From Candidatus Falkowbacteria bacterium HGW-Falkowbacteria-2 (GTDB lineage Bacteria > Patescibacteriota > Patescibacteriia > Patescibacteriales > UBA12465), in the NCBI GenBank assembly GCA_002841655.1, contig PHAH01000008.1, positions 1 to 16,195 of the forward strand: DNA of 16,195 nucleotides. Direction: 5' to 3'. Position numbers and translations under genes: made by a program. The notes beneath the pieces were generated by a model. It was not told where the DNA came from. It did no database searches and was given only the letters and a program-made list of their open reading frames with translations. Shown here piece by piece: positions 1-5,912 of this stretch (positions are counted from its first letter, which is position 1; every line of letters begins with the position of its first letter).

Positions 1-26
1 ATTAAAGCTACTAGTGTTTTTTTCAT
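1..26 (-). CDS. 5' end of a gene running off the left edge (possible secreted or membrane protein)
   Basis: Only eight full codons are visible, reading MKKTLVAL. The start is supported by a purine-rich Shine-Dalgarno-like stretch (GAAAGG) a few bases upstream, one of very few in this window, and by an extended -10 box about 50 bases further upstream. Two lysines followed by hydrophobic residues is how many signal peptides and lipoprotein leaders begin, so export or membrane location is a guess from eight residues. Nothing can be said about function. Confidence 0.4.
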
Positions 27-75
27 GTTCTGCCTTTCTCTTTTAGGTGATTAATTGTTAATGTAGATAGAAAAT

Positions 76-104
76 ATTATCACAATATCATGAAAATGTC
101 TAGA
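76..104 (-). promoter_or_regulatory. Candidate extended -10 promoter for the gene at the left edge
   Basis: On the minus strand TGTGATAAT (76-84) fits an extended -10 element (TG-N-GATAAT, one mismatch to TATAAT). The hexamer 17 bases upstream, TCTAGA at 99-104, is a poor -35, as is common when the -10 is extended. It would give a leader of about 40 bases before the ATG at 26. It overlaps the stop codon of the preceding gene, so it would allow separate transcription. Confidence 0.3.
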
Positions 105-573
105 GAGAAGTCAAAACATTCACATCCTCGATATCGACTTCTCGCATAAGCTTTTTCTTGTATGTGATTAGGTCTTTCAGAGGAATAATGGGAACAATGC
201 GATTATATACTTTTCTTCGGACGCAGCTTGAGAGCTTAACTTTCTGTGTCTCCCACTGTCCCGTTTGTTTGTTGAAATATTTTAGGTCATCAATGCCACA
301 AATATCTATCTCTTGCCCCTTATACTTTAAGGTCATTAATAAAAGGTTAAACTCCTTGTCCTTATACATTTTGGGGCCATATGTAACATATTCTTTTACA
401 ACACCAAACAAAACTTTCACAGCCTCACTCTCTACCTCGATATCAATATCGGCAAGCACACGTTTTGTGCCATATACATTAGCGGCCAAGCCACCGGAAA
501 TGCGAAATCTTATCCGATGCTGGCGAAGGAGATTAACAATCCATAAAAACGCCTTCTCAGTATCTCTCATCAT
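100..573 (-). CDS. Nucleotidyltransferase-fold protein, function unknown
   Basis: The protein looks like a small stand-alone member of the nucleotidyltransferase superfamily. What is visible, counting from a possible upstream TTG at 582: a Gly-Gly motif (SGGLAANVYG, residues 29-38), then DID at 45-47, and a third acidic residue in QEIDICG (D93). This GG...DxD...D pattern provides the two metal-binding strands of the fold (as in AbiEii-type and minimal nucleotidyltransferases). Similar short proteins in candidate-phylum genomes are, as I recall, sometimes labelled MazG-related, but no MazG motif is visible. I place the start at ATG 573; ATG 570 and TTG 582 are alternatives and none has a Shine-Dalgarno. 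No partner gene, antitoxin or substrate is evident nearby, so a toxin-antitoxin role cannot be claimed. The fold is fairly clear, the function unknown. Confidence 0.65.
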   Translation of the reverse strand: MMRDTEKAFLWIVNLLRQHRIRFRISGGLAANVYGTKRVLADIDIEVESEAVKVLFGVVKEYVTYGPKMYKDKEFNLLLMTLKYKGQEIDICGIDDLKYFNKQTGQWETQKVKLSSCVRRKVYNRIVPIIPLKDLITYKKKLMREVDIEDVNVLTSL

Positions 574-580
574 ATAATTC

Positions 581-600
581 AAAAAGCACCCGAGGGTGCA
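581..600 (-). terminator. Rho-independent terminator after the AI-2E family permease
   Basis: On the minus strand GCACCC-TC-GGGTGC (586-599) forms a short GC-rich hairpin followed directly by TTTTT (581-585). It lies about 65 bases past the permease stop. It sits right against the start of the next gene, with only 7-10 bases between the T-run and the candidate ATG codons. Confidence 0.65.
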
Positions 601-666
601 TTAAGATAAAAACTAAAGAATAATAAATCGGCCACCCGCTCATGCTTCACTTTTAGTTAACGTCGC

Positions 667-1698
667 CTATAAAATATTTTTCTTCTTCAAAGAAAAATAA
701 ATATCAACTAATGCCAAGCAAATACTTAACGCTAATGGCCCTAAGATAAAACCTAGGGGCCCAAAAAATGCGATGCCACCGATTACCGAAATAAAGACTG
801 CTAAAGGATGTAATTTCATGCCTTGGCCCAACAGCTTTGGTCCCAATATGTTGTCTATCAGCCCGATTGCTGTTAACCCCCAAATAGCTAATCCAATACC
901 ACCTATCGAGTTGCCAGAGATGAATAAATAGGCAACAGCAGGAGCAATTACTAAAGCTGTGCCGATTCCCGGAATTAAAGAAGTGATAACGGAAATACCT
1001 CCCCATAAAACGGGATTGGGCACTCCGAATATAAGAAACCCAACTCCGGTGAGGACACCTTGTATTAAGCCGATGATGAGATTTCCTCGTACCGTTGCAT
1101 GGACGGCAGACTTAAGACGCTTAATTATGAATCTGTCATCCTTATCATCAAGCGGACTTAACTCAATTATATATTTGCTAAATTTGTCACCATCTTTTAA
1201 TAAGTAATAAAAGGCAATTAGAAAGACGGACAATAACAAAATAATATTAAAAAAGCTGGAGAATATAGCTCCGATATTTTTAGTCACAACTCCCACTCCC
1301 TGACTGACATAGCTACTAAAATTCAAATCAACATTACTCAGCAGTGGAAATTCGGATTTAGTGTTGGTAAAAAAAGTCTCTACTTGTTCAACAATACCAC
1401 TATTTCCACTCGCAAGATCCTTGTAAAGCTCAGTCGCTTCTTTTAGAATCATCGTGCTTAAAAAGCCGACTGGAATTATGAGGATGATGATGGTGGCAAT
1501 GGTAGCCAAAAAAGCCGAAAAAGAAGTGCGTCCTTTAGTCCAGCTAGAAAACCTGGTATAGAGAGGCTGGAAAAGAAAAGCAAACACTCCCGCCATAATT
1601 AATGGCACTAAAAATGGACGAAAAATAAAGAAAACCAATATGATTGATACTGATAAACAGAATAGCAGAAATAAGTGATGAGTTTTATTACTAGGCAT
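667..1698 (-). CDS. AI-2E family transporter (PerM/TqsA-like permease)
   Basis: Polytopic inner-membrane permease of the AI-2E transporter family (formerly UPF0118). The family is linked to export of the quorum signal AI-2 (TqsA) and in some members to sodium/proton antiport; the substrate here is unknown. The 343 residues match the usual length. Two hydrophobic hairpins (about 8-45 and 58-88) precede a soluble segment (about 90-145), then a helix and the signature half: GVPNPVLWG (225-233), LIPGIGT (241-247), DNILGPKLLG (282-291) and a Gly-rich FFGPLGFILGP region (311-321). The ATG start lies about 20 bases downstream of the predicted transcription start, without a Shine-Dalgarno. It appears to be a single-gene unit between the tRNA-Gln terminator and its own terminator. 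Family assignment is secure; the transported compound is not. Confidence 0.93.
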   Translation of the reverse strand: MPSNKTHHLFLLFCLSVSIILVFFIFRPFLVPLIMAGVFAFLFQPLYTRFSSWTKGRTSFSAFLATIATIIILIIPVGFLSTMILKEATELYKDLASGNSGIVEQVETFFTNTKSEFPLLSNVDLNFSSYVSQGVGVVTKNIGAIFSSFFNIILLLSVFLIAFYYLLKDGDKFSKYIIELSPLDDKDDRFIIKRLKSAVHATVRGNLIIGLIQGVLTGVGFLIFGVPNPVLWGGISVITSLIPGIGTALVIAPAVAYLFISGNSIGGIGLAIWGLTAIGLIDNILGPKLLGQGMKLHPLAVFISVIGGIAFFGPLGFILGPLALSICLALVDIYFSLKKKNIL

Positions 1699-1725
1699 AT
1701 AAAATAGTTACAATATATTATCCTA

Positions 1726-1734
1726 ATTATACCA
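1726..1734 (-). promoter_or_regulatory. Extended -10 promoter of the AI-2E family permease
   Basis: The minus strand reads TGGTATAAT: a perfect TATAAT (1726-1731) preceded by TG-G, an extended -10. The upstream sequence is AT-rich; TTCAAA is the nearest -35-like hexamer, at a short 15-base spacing. The predicted transcript starts near 1719, about 20 bases before the ATG. Confidence 0.55.
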
Positions 1735-1778
1735 TAATTTTGATAATTTGAATAAAAAACACCCGCGCCGAATTGCTA

Positions 1779-1806
1779 CAAAAAACAGGCCTTAAAAGCC
1801 TGTTTT
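1779..1806 (-). terminator. Terminator of tRNA-Gln
   Basis: A 9-bp inverted repeat, AAAACAGGC (1782-1790) with GCCTGTTTT (1798-1806), encloses a 7-base loop and ends in a run of T on the minus strand. It starts 10 bases past the tRNA 3' end. Confidence 0.8.
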
Positions 1807-1815
1807 CGTATTATG

Positions 1816-1886
1816 CTCGGGGACATGGATTCGAACCATGATTGATGGCTTCAAAGGCCACTGTCCTACCATTAGACGATCCCCGA
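1816..1886 (-). tRNA. tRNA-Gln (anticodon TTG)
   Basis: A full cloverleaf folds on the minus strand. The acceptor stem TCGGGGA/TCCCCGA has 7 pairs and a U1-A72 first pair, as usual for glutamine tRNAs. The D-arm is GTCT-AATGGTA-GGAC. The anticodon arm is GTGGC-CTTTGAA-GCCAT with anticodon TTG at 1852-1854. The variable loop has 4 bases, and the T-arm is CATGG-TTCGAAT-CCATG. Discriminator G is followed by CAT, so CCA is not encoded and must be added after transcription. It has its own promoter and terminator. Confidence 0.95.
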
Positions 1887-1897
1887 ATTATGGACTT

Positions 1898-1926
1898 ATC
1901 TTAGTAAATTCTCTTGTATTAGTCAA
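1898..1926 (-). promoter_or_regulatory. Promoter of tRNA-Gln
   Basis: On the minus strand TTGACT (1921-1926) and TAAGAT (1898-1903) are separated by exactly 17 bases, each one mismatch from the sigma-70 consensus. Transcription would start near 1891, about 5 bases before the mature tRNA. Confidence 0.8.
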
Positions 1927-1933
1927 TTCAAGC

Positions 1934-1959
1934 AAAAAGGCGCCCTTTTAGCTGCGCCT
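1934..1959 (-). terminator. Terminator of the carboxypeptidase-ftsE-ftsX operon
   Basis: On the minus strand AGGCGC (1954-1959) pairs with GCGCCT (1938-1943) around a 10-base loop, and the descending arm runs into TTTTT (1934-1938). It begins 22 bases after the ftsX stop. A second AT-rich inverted repeat (ATTGAT/ATCAAT, 1961-1978) lies between the stop and the terminator and is of unknown meaning. Confidence 0.75.
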
Positions 1960-1981
1960 GATTGATATTTCGATCAATATA

Positions 1982-2887
1982 CTAGCGCACATACTTTCTC
2001 ACCGCAAAGTAGCTGGCGACGAAAGTGATGAAGAAAACCGCTCCAAATTGAGCCCCAAAGATGGGCCAGAAGTTATAGACAAAATACTCAAGTAAATCAA
2101 CGTTATAGCCAGCTAAGAAGACCTCAAGATAGGGCTGTAGGAGGGTCAGGAAGGGATAGAAGATGGCAATCATTATCAACACCGCCACCAACGCATAAAT
2201 GAAAGCAGAAAACAGGAAGGGCATGTACACAAAGAAATTAGAGGCACCGACAAGGCGCATAATCTCAATCTCCTTCTTGTGAGTATACACGGCCACGCGG
2301 ATGGAATTATAGACAACGAGCAGGCTGGTAATAATGAAGATGGCAATAATGATGAGGCCAATTTCATTCACCCGCTGAGTTATTGTCTGAATCTTAGTCA
2401 CAATGGAAGAATTGTCGGTAAAGTCACGGGAATCGATTATATCAGAATCAAGTTGACGCAGAGTGTTGATTAGATTGCCAGTATTTTCAAAATCGGTCGG
2501 TACAATCGCTAAACTGGGCGACAAGGGATTGTTTCCAAGTTCGCGTAATGACTGGGTGATGTCGGGATTATCTTGATAGCGACTAGTGAATGTCCTTAAA
2601 GCGTCCTGCTTGGAAATATAGGCTACGCTTTTTATCTCCGGCATTCCAGTCAAACGTTCACGCAAAGCGGTGATGTCGTTTTCAGAGGCATCTGGTTTCA
2701 GATAAAGACTGATATCAATCTTCTCTTTCACGGCCCGAACCGCGTTGTCGCTTACCGCGCTCACAGTCAGCATCGTGTTAATGGAAAACAAGGCGATGAG
2801 CAGGATAGTCACCGTAACAATCGACAACCAGACATTGCGAGCAATGTCTTGAAGACTGAATTTGATTATGCGAAGAAAAGAAAGCAT
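1982..2887 (-). CDS. ftsX: Cell division protein FtsX (FtsEX membrane subunit)
   Basis: Membrane subunit of the FtsEX ABC-type complex, which passes ATP-driven conformational change from the cytoplasm to peptidoglycan hydrolases at the division site. The 301 residues show the FtsX layout: a short cytoplasmic N-terminus, TM1 (about 20-42), a large extracytoplasmic loop (about 43-172) for hydrolase contact, then TM2 (about 175-197), TM3 (about 220-247) and TM4 (about 272-297). The cytoplasmic EIEIMRLVGAS motif (206-216) is the conserved coupling segment of FtsX/MacB-type permeases. It starts 9 bases after the ftsE stop with no Shine-Dalgarno, so translation is probably coupled. It is the last gene of the operon. 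The wall hydrolase encoded first in this operon is a natural candidate partner, by inference. Confidence 0.95.
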   Translation of the reverse strand: MLSFLRIIKFSLQDIARNVWLSIVTVTILLIALFSINTMLTVSAVSDNAVRAVKEKIDISLYLKPDASENDITALRERLTGMPEIKSVAYISKQDALRTFTSRYQDNPDITQSLRELGNNPLSPSLAIVPTDFENTGNLINTLRQLDSDIIDSRDFTDNSSIVTKIQTITQRVNEIGLIIIAIFIITSLLVVYNSIRVAVYTHKKEIEIMRLVGASNFFVYMPFLFSAFIYALVAVLIMIAIFYPFLTLLQPYLEVFLAGYNVDLLEYFVYNFWPIFGAQFGAVFFITFVASYFAVRKYVR

Positions 2888-2896
2888 AGGGATTAT

Positions 2897-3577
2897 TTAT
2901 AGCAAATATTTACCATGAGCTTTGTCACTAACAATCTGTCCTTTTTCCATGGTAACAACGCGCTTACTCAAACGATTAACAATTCCTTTATTATGCGTAA
3001 CCAGAATTACAGTAGTGCCAAACTTATTAATCCTCTGTAACAGATCTATAATTTCATCGGCATTGATAGTATCAAGATTCCCAGTTGGCTCATCTGCTAA
3101 CAGCAGACGTGGCTGATGAACTAAGGCGCGAGCAATCGCTGCGCGCTGCTGCTCACCACCAGAAACTTCATGCGGGTATCTTCCCTGCTTATCTTCAAGC
3201 CCTACAATCTTCATTACACTCGGCACAATCTTTTTGATCTTAGTGTTACTAGCACCGCAAACTTCCAGTGCAAAAGCGACATTCTCGCGTAATGTTTTTT
3301 TCGGAAGTAATTTGAAGTCTTGAAAGATGACGCCAATTTGACGACGGAGATATGGTATCTCGTGACGATTCAAGCGGGTAATATCCCAATCACCAATGAC
3401 AACCTGTCCTTCGTCTGCTCGCTCTTCACCGGTTAATAATTTCACTAAAGTGGTTTTTCCTGCACCTGACTGTCCAACCAGGGACACAAACTCCCCCGCC
3501 TCAATGTGCAGATTAACATCCTGCAACACTTGATTGTCGCGCGAATATTTTTTTGATACGTGGAGCAAGGTAATCAT
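2897..3577 (-). CDS. ftsE: Cell division ATP-binding protein FtsE
   Basis: Cytoplasmic ABC ATPase partner of FtsX. All nucleotide-binding elements are present in order: Walker A GQSGAGKTT (35-43), Q-loop glutamine Q86 in VIFQDF, signature SGGEQQ (139-144), Walker B LLLADEP (158-164) with catalytic E163, D-loop (GNLD, 166-169) and switch histidine H195. The 226 residues are the standard FtsE length. The IFQDFKLLP stretch is typical of FtsE and of LolD/MacB-like relatives; the adjacent ftsX settles the identity. It starts 4 bases after the stop of the wall-hydrolase gene and ends 9 bases before ftsX, so the three genes form one transcription unit. No Shine-Dalgarno is visible. Confidence 0.96.
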   Translation of the reverse strand: MITLLHVSKKYSRDNQVLQDVNLHIEAGEFVSLVGQSGAGKTTLVKLLTGEERADEGQVVIGDWDITRLNRHEIPYLRRQIGVIFQDFKLLPKKTLRENVAFALEVCGASNTKIKKIVPSVMKIVGLEDKQGRYPHEVSGGEQQRAAIARALVHQPRLLLADEPTGNLDTINADEIIDLLQRINKFGTTVILVTHNKGIVNRLSKRVVTMEKGQIVSDKAHGKYLL

Positions 3578-3581
3578 AGAT

Positions 3582-5156
3582 TTAGTTCACGAGCTGCTTA
3601 AGTCCAAAGTTGATTAAGCGCTCATTGTCCTTGAAATTATCATCTTTGCTTTTGGCGCCAAAATTCACGATGATTAAGTTTCCGAGTGGACTCTCGACTC
3701 TCGTCATCAAACAATATCCGGCTTCATCGAGATAGCCGGTCTTTGAGCCGGTGATATTATAGCCGGAAGAGAGGAGGCCAATATTAGTATTTGATAGGTT
3801 ATGCTTGATTTTCTTGTTGACGGTCGTGAAGGAATATCTGAGAGTCGAACTAATTTTTTTGAGTAGAGGATTTTTGAAAATCTCTTTTGTCATTATAGCA
3901 TAATCGAGTGGAGAACTCACATTATCTGGAGATAATCCGCTTGGTTCAACGAAGCGAGTTGACGTTGCACCCCAGGCCGCTGCTTTTTCATTCATCTTGG
4001 CGATGAAATCATTACGAGATAAACCGCTCACCCTTACTAAACTTTCCACTGCATTATTGGCGGAGCCCACTAAAGATGCATAGAGCAAATCTTGAATCTT
4101 CATCGTCTCCCCATCGGCAACTCGCAGACGAGCGGACTCCCAAGGTTTACAATACAGATGATTATATTGCTCATCTTTAACTGAGTACGCCACAACTTGA
4201 TCTAAAGATGGTTTTGTATCTAAGAATACCTGTGCAGCCACGAGCTTCGTGAGACTAGCAAGAGGAGCCGTCGTACTCGCATTCTTGCCGAAGATAATGC
4301 TGCCATCAGACTCTCTGATGACAATTGCCGACTTGGATGAGACCGCTACCACCGAACCGGCAGGAGCCAATTTTTCCTTGTCCTTTGCCGTTACTAATTT
4401 TATCGGCTCAATCTTTACCTTCACAATCCCAGCGCGGGTAGAGGCGATTTTAGCAAAGGCGACAGCGTCAAGATCAATCACGCGAGAAGGATGTAATTTG
4501 CGATCTGGCCCGTAGTCATTAATCGTTACATTGACACTTTTACCGTTATCGAGATTTGTCACCTTTATCACTGATCCTTTAGCAAAATCGGGAGAAGCGG
4601 CAAATAATCCATTTTTATATTTATACCAACTAGCATCACCAACGGTGAGCACCTGGTTATTCGTGAGTACGGCAATACGGGCGAAGGGAAAATGAATGTT
4701 AGCGCTCACTACCTTTTTAATAGGATCATCGACTGAGGGTAAAGGGCGCCAAATTTTCTGACCACCGTCAAAGAAAAAAATCTGTTTATAGTCATTATTC
4801 TTCTCTTCATAGGAAAATTCGAGACGGAGAGGCTGGGCACGGTCATAGGCAACGCCGCGATCAGTGAAATCAAATTGATATACAGAAGTTAAAGGACTGT
4901 AGTTCCAGGGCCATTCAAATTTAGAGCCAAGGTCATCAATTTTAATAGCCGAAGCTTGCTTGATAGCCTTGTCTGGAAAGGTAATTTTCAAGGCGCCAGC
5001 CGTGGCTGATTGCACTGCCCCGGCCCTAAGCTGTACGGTGGCGCTCACAGGCGCTGGTTCAGTCACAACGACCTCTTCGGCTCTAAGTGGCACCGCCGGA
5101 AAGGCGAAAGCGGTAATGAGAATGGCTAATAATAAAGTTTTAATGTGTTTGTTCAT
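3582..5156 (-). CDS. Secreted RlpA-like double-psi barrel / D-alanyl-D-alanine carboxypeptidase fusion
   Basis: Predicted exported peptidoglycan enzyme of 524 residues with two wall-related modules. A signal peptide (about 1-26, a Lys-containing start then a hydrophobic core ending LRA) leads to a beta-rich region of unknown role (about 30-165). An RlpA-type double-psi barrel follows (about 172-251; DASWYKY near the start and NDYGP with D214). The C-terminal half (about 268-524) is a peptidase S11 domain with the three penicillin-binding motifs SLTK (S301, K304), SAN (S365-N367) and KTG (472-474). S11 enzymes trim the terminal D-Ala of the stem peptide. RlpA proteins cut or bind stem-less glycan strands, but the histidine I expect in the TAAH segment is replaced by serine here. 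I chose ATG 5156 because it begins the signal peptide; the frame stays open upstream only by running into tRNA-Gly. It is first in an operon with ftsEX. Confidence 0.88.
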   Translation of the reverse strand: MNKHIKTLLLAILITAFAFPAVPLRAEEVVVTEPAPVSATVQLRAGAVQSATAGALKITFPDKAIKQASAIKIDDLGSKFEWPWNYSPLTSVYQFDFTDRGVAYDRAQPLRLEFSYEEKNNDYKQIFFFDGGQKIWRPLPSVDDPIKKVVSANIHFPFARIAVLTNNQVLTVGDASWYKYKNGLFAASPDFAKGSVIKVTNLDNGKSVNVTINDYGPDRKLHPSRVIDLDAVAFAKIASTRAGIVKVKIEPIKLVTAKDKEKLAPAGSVVAVSSKSAIVIRESDGSIIFGKNASTTAPLASLTKLVAAQVFLDTKPSLDQVVAYSVKDEQYNHLYCKPWESARLRVADGETMKIQDLLYASLVGSANNAVESLVRVSGLSRNDFIAKMNEKAAAWGATSTRFVEPSGLSPDNVSSPLDYAIMTKEIFKNPLLKKISSTLRYSFTTVNKKIKHNLSNTNIGLLSSGYNITGSKTGYLDEAGYCLMTRVESPLGNLIIVNFGAKSKDDNFKDNERLINFGLKQLVN

Positions 5157-5170
5157 AGTTTTAGTCTTAA

Positions 5171-5200
5171 TTGACGGATAAGGCTTCCTTTGCTTATAAT
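5171..5200 (+). promoter_or_regulatory. Promoter of the tRNA-Gly/tRNA-Thr unit
   Basis: TTGACG (5171-5176) and a perfect TATAAT (5195-5200) are 18 bases apart; transcription would start near 5207, just before the first tRNA. The -10 region read on the other strand (TATTAT, 5196-5201) could serve the divergent carboxypeptidase gene, whose ATG is only 14 bases from this -35. Confidence 0.8.
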
Positions 5201-5211
5201 ATGGAAGTGTT

Positions 5212-5283
5212 GCGGGTGTCGTATAATGGTTATTATGCAAGCTTCCCAAGCTTGAGACGGCGGTCCGATTCCGCTCACCCGCT
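5212..5283 (+). tRNA. tRNA-Gly (anticodon CCC), with an unusual T-loop
   Basis: The acceptor stem GCGGGTG/CACCCGC has 7 perfect pairs. The D-loop carries the conserved GG (5228-5229). The anticodon arm is CAAGC-TTCCCAA-GCTTG with CCC at 5245-5247. The variable loop has 4 bases. The T-stem is GGCGG/CCGCT, with one G-U pair. Discriminator T (5283) is followed by CAG, so CCA is not encoded. The oddity is the T-loop TCCGATT: position 55, almost always U (pseudouridine), is C here. All other positions look functional, so I do not call it a pseudogene. It is first in a two-tRNA transcript. Confidence 0.92.
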
Positions 5284-5291
5284 CAGTTTTT

Positions 5292-5367
5292 GCCGAGATA
5301 GCTCAATTGGTAGAGCAACGGTATCGTAAACCGTAGGTTGTGGGTTCAAGTCCCATTCTCGGCTCCA
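5292..5367 (+). tRNA. tRNA-Thr (anticodon CGT), CCA encoded
   Basis: A full cloverleaf: acceptor GCCGAGA/TCTCGGC, D-arm GCTC-AATTGGTA-GAGC, anticodon arm ACGGT-ATCGTAA-ACCGT with CGT at 5325-5327, variable loop AGGTT, T-arm GTGGG-TTCAAGT-CCCAT. Discriminator T and an encoded CCA (5365-5367) follow, unlike the other two tRNAs in the window. It lies 8 bases downstream of tRNA-Gly and shares its promoter. Confidence 0.96.
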
Positions 5368-5375
5368 TTTTAATC

Positions 5376-5403
5376 AATAAAGTCGGCCAAGGCCGGCTTT
5401 ATT
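5376..5403. terminator. Bidirectional terminator between tRNA-Thr and the ftsB-like gene
   Basis: A 13-bp stem (5376-5388 with 5391-5403, one G-U pair) with core CGGCC-AA-GGCCG has A-rich and T-rich arms on either side. On the plus strand it is followed by a T-rich tail and ends the tRNA transcript. On the minus strand it can end the converging ftsB-like transcript, whose stop is 13 bases away. Confidence 0.8.
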
Positions 5404-5415
5404 ATTTTATACAAG

Positions 5416-5838
5416 TTATTCTGCGAAGTAGCGCCACCATTTCTGCCAATTCGGTGGATTAACCACTTCTTTAGTTTCTGCCACCTGAACGCCGACAACA
5501 CTGTCAGCGATAACGGCCACAGTTTCACCGGGACGCTTCAAACCCATATTTAAACGAGCCTGCTCTTCAAGCGATTGATCGGACTGAAGATAATCAATCA
5601 TCTCCTTTAAATCACTATTCTTCGCTTCAAAACTGGCGATTTCTTGTTGTATCCCCTCGATCTCTTTCTCAATCAAGCGCTTGCGACTATAACTCTTTGC
5701 CAGTGGTACTAAAATGAGCAGCAAGAAGATCAAAGCGATAATGGCGAAGACACGCTTATCTCCAAGCAAGCGCGCGACAAAAGAGCCTTGCGGGCGTCGC
5801 GTCTGCTTATAGCTGGAAATATTTTTGATCTTAGCCAT
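5416..5838 (-). CDS. Septum formation initiator, FtsB/DivIC family
   Basis: A single-pass membrane protein of the FtsB/DivIC family, a component of the FtsQ/DivIB-FtsL-FtsB assembly that activates septal wall synthesis. In order: a basic cytoplasmic N-terminus (about 1-28), one TM helix (about 30-47), an extracytoplasmic coiled coil (about 52-88; IEKEIEGIQQEIASFEAK with hydrophobic heptad spacing), then the conserved EEQARLNMGLKRPGE turn (91-105) that marks the family. A C-terminal tail ends in NPPNWQKWWRYFAE, a Trp-rich end I associate with candidate-phylum versions. The 140 residues fit DivIC/FtsB. It is probably transcribed alone, with a candidate promoter in the 74-base gap upstream and a terminator just downstream. 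Whether to call it FtsB or DivIC cannot be decided from sequence; FtsL is not seen in this window. Confidence 0.88.
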   Translation of the reverse strand: MAKIKNISSYKQTRRPQGSFVARLLGDKRVFAIIALIFLLLILVPLAKSYSRKRLIEKEIEGIQQEIASFEAKNSDLKEMIDYLQSDQSLEEQARLNMGLKRPGETVAVIADSVVGVQVAETKEVVNPPNWQKWWRYFAE

Positions 5839-5849
5839 AGATAATTATA

Positions 5850-5878
5850 GATGAAACTTCATCGCCTTCATCATAGCA
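5850..5878 (-). promoter_or_regulatory. Candidate promoter and 5' hairpin of the ftsB-like gene
   Basis: The minus strand carries TGCTATGAT (5870-5878), an extended -10 with one mismatch and no good -35. The predicted start near 5863 coincides with a perfect inverted repeat GATGAA-GT-TTCATC (5850-5863), which could be a 5'-end hairpin or an operator. A second TATAAT (5844-5849) lies so close to the ATG that it could only make a leaderless message. Confidence 0.35.
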
Positions 5879-5912
5879 AAAAATGTCTCAAAGAAAAAGA
5901 AAAAATCTCACG

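Noticed and set aside
158..577. 139-codon plus-strand ORF opposite the nucleotidyltransferase-fold gene
   Set aside because: It is the antisense shadow of a gene with clear GG...DxD motifs; its own product has no recognisable domain and there is no promoter.
5157..5249. Upstream extension of the carboxypeptidase fusion by 31 codons
   Set aside because: It would overlap tRNA-Gly and put a hydrophilic stretch before an obvious signal peptide; ATG 5156 is far better.
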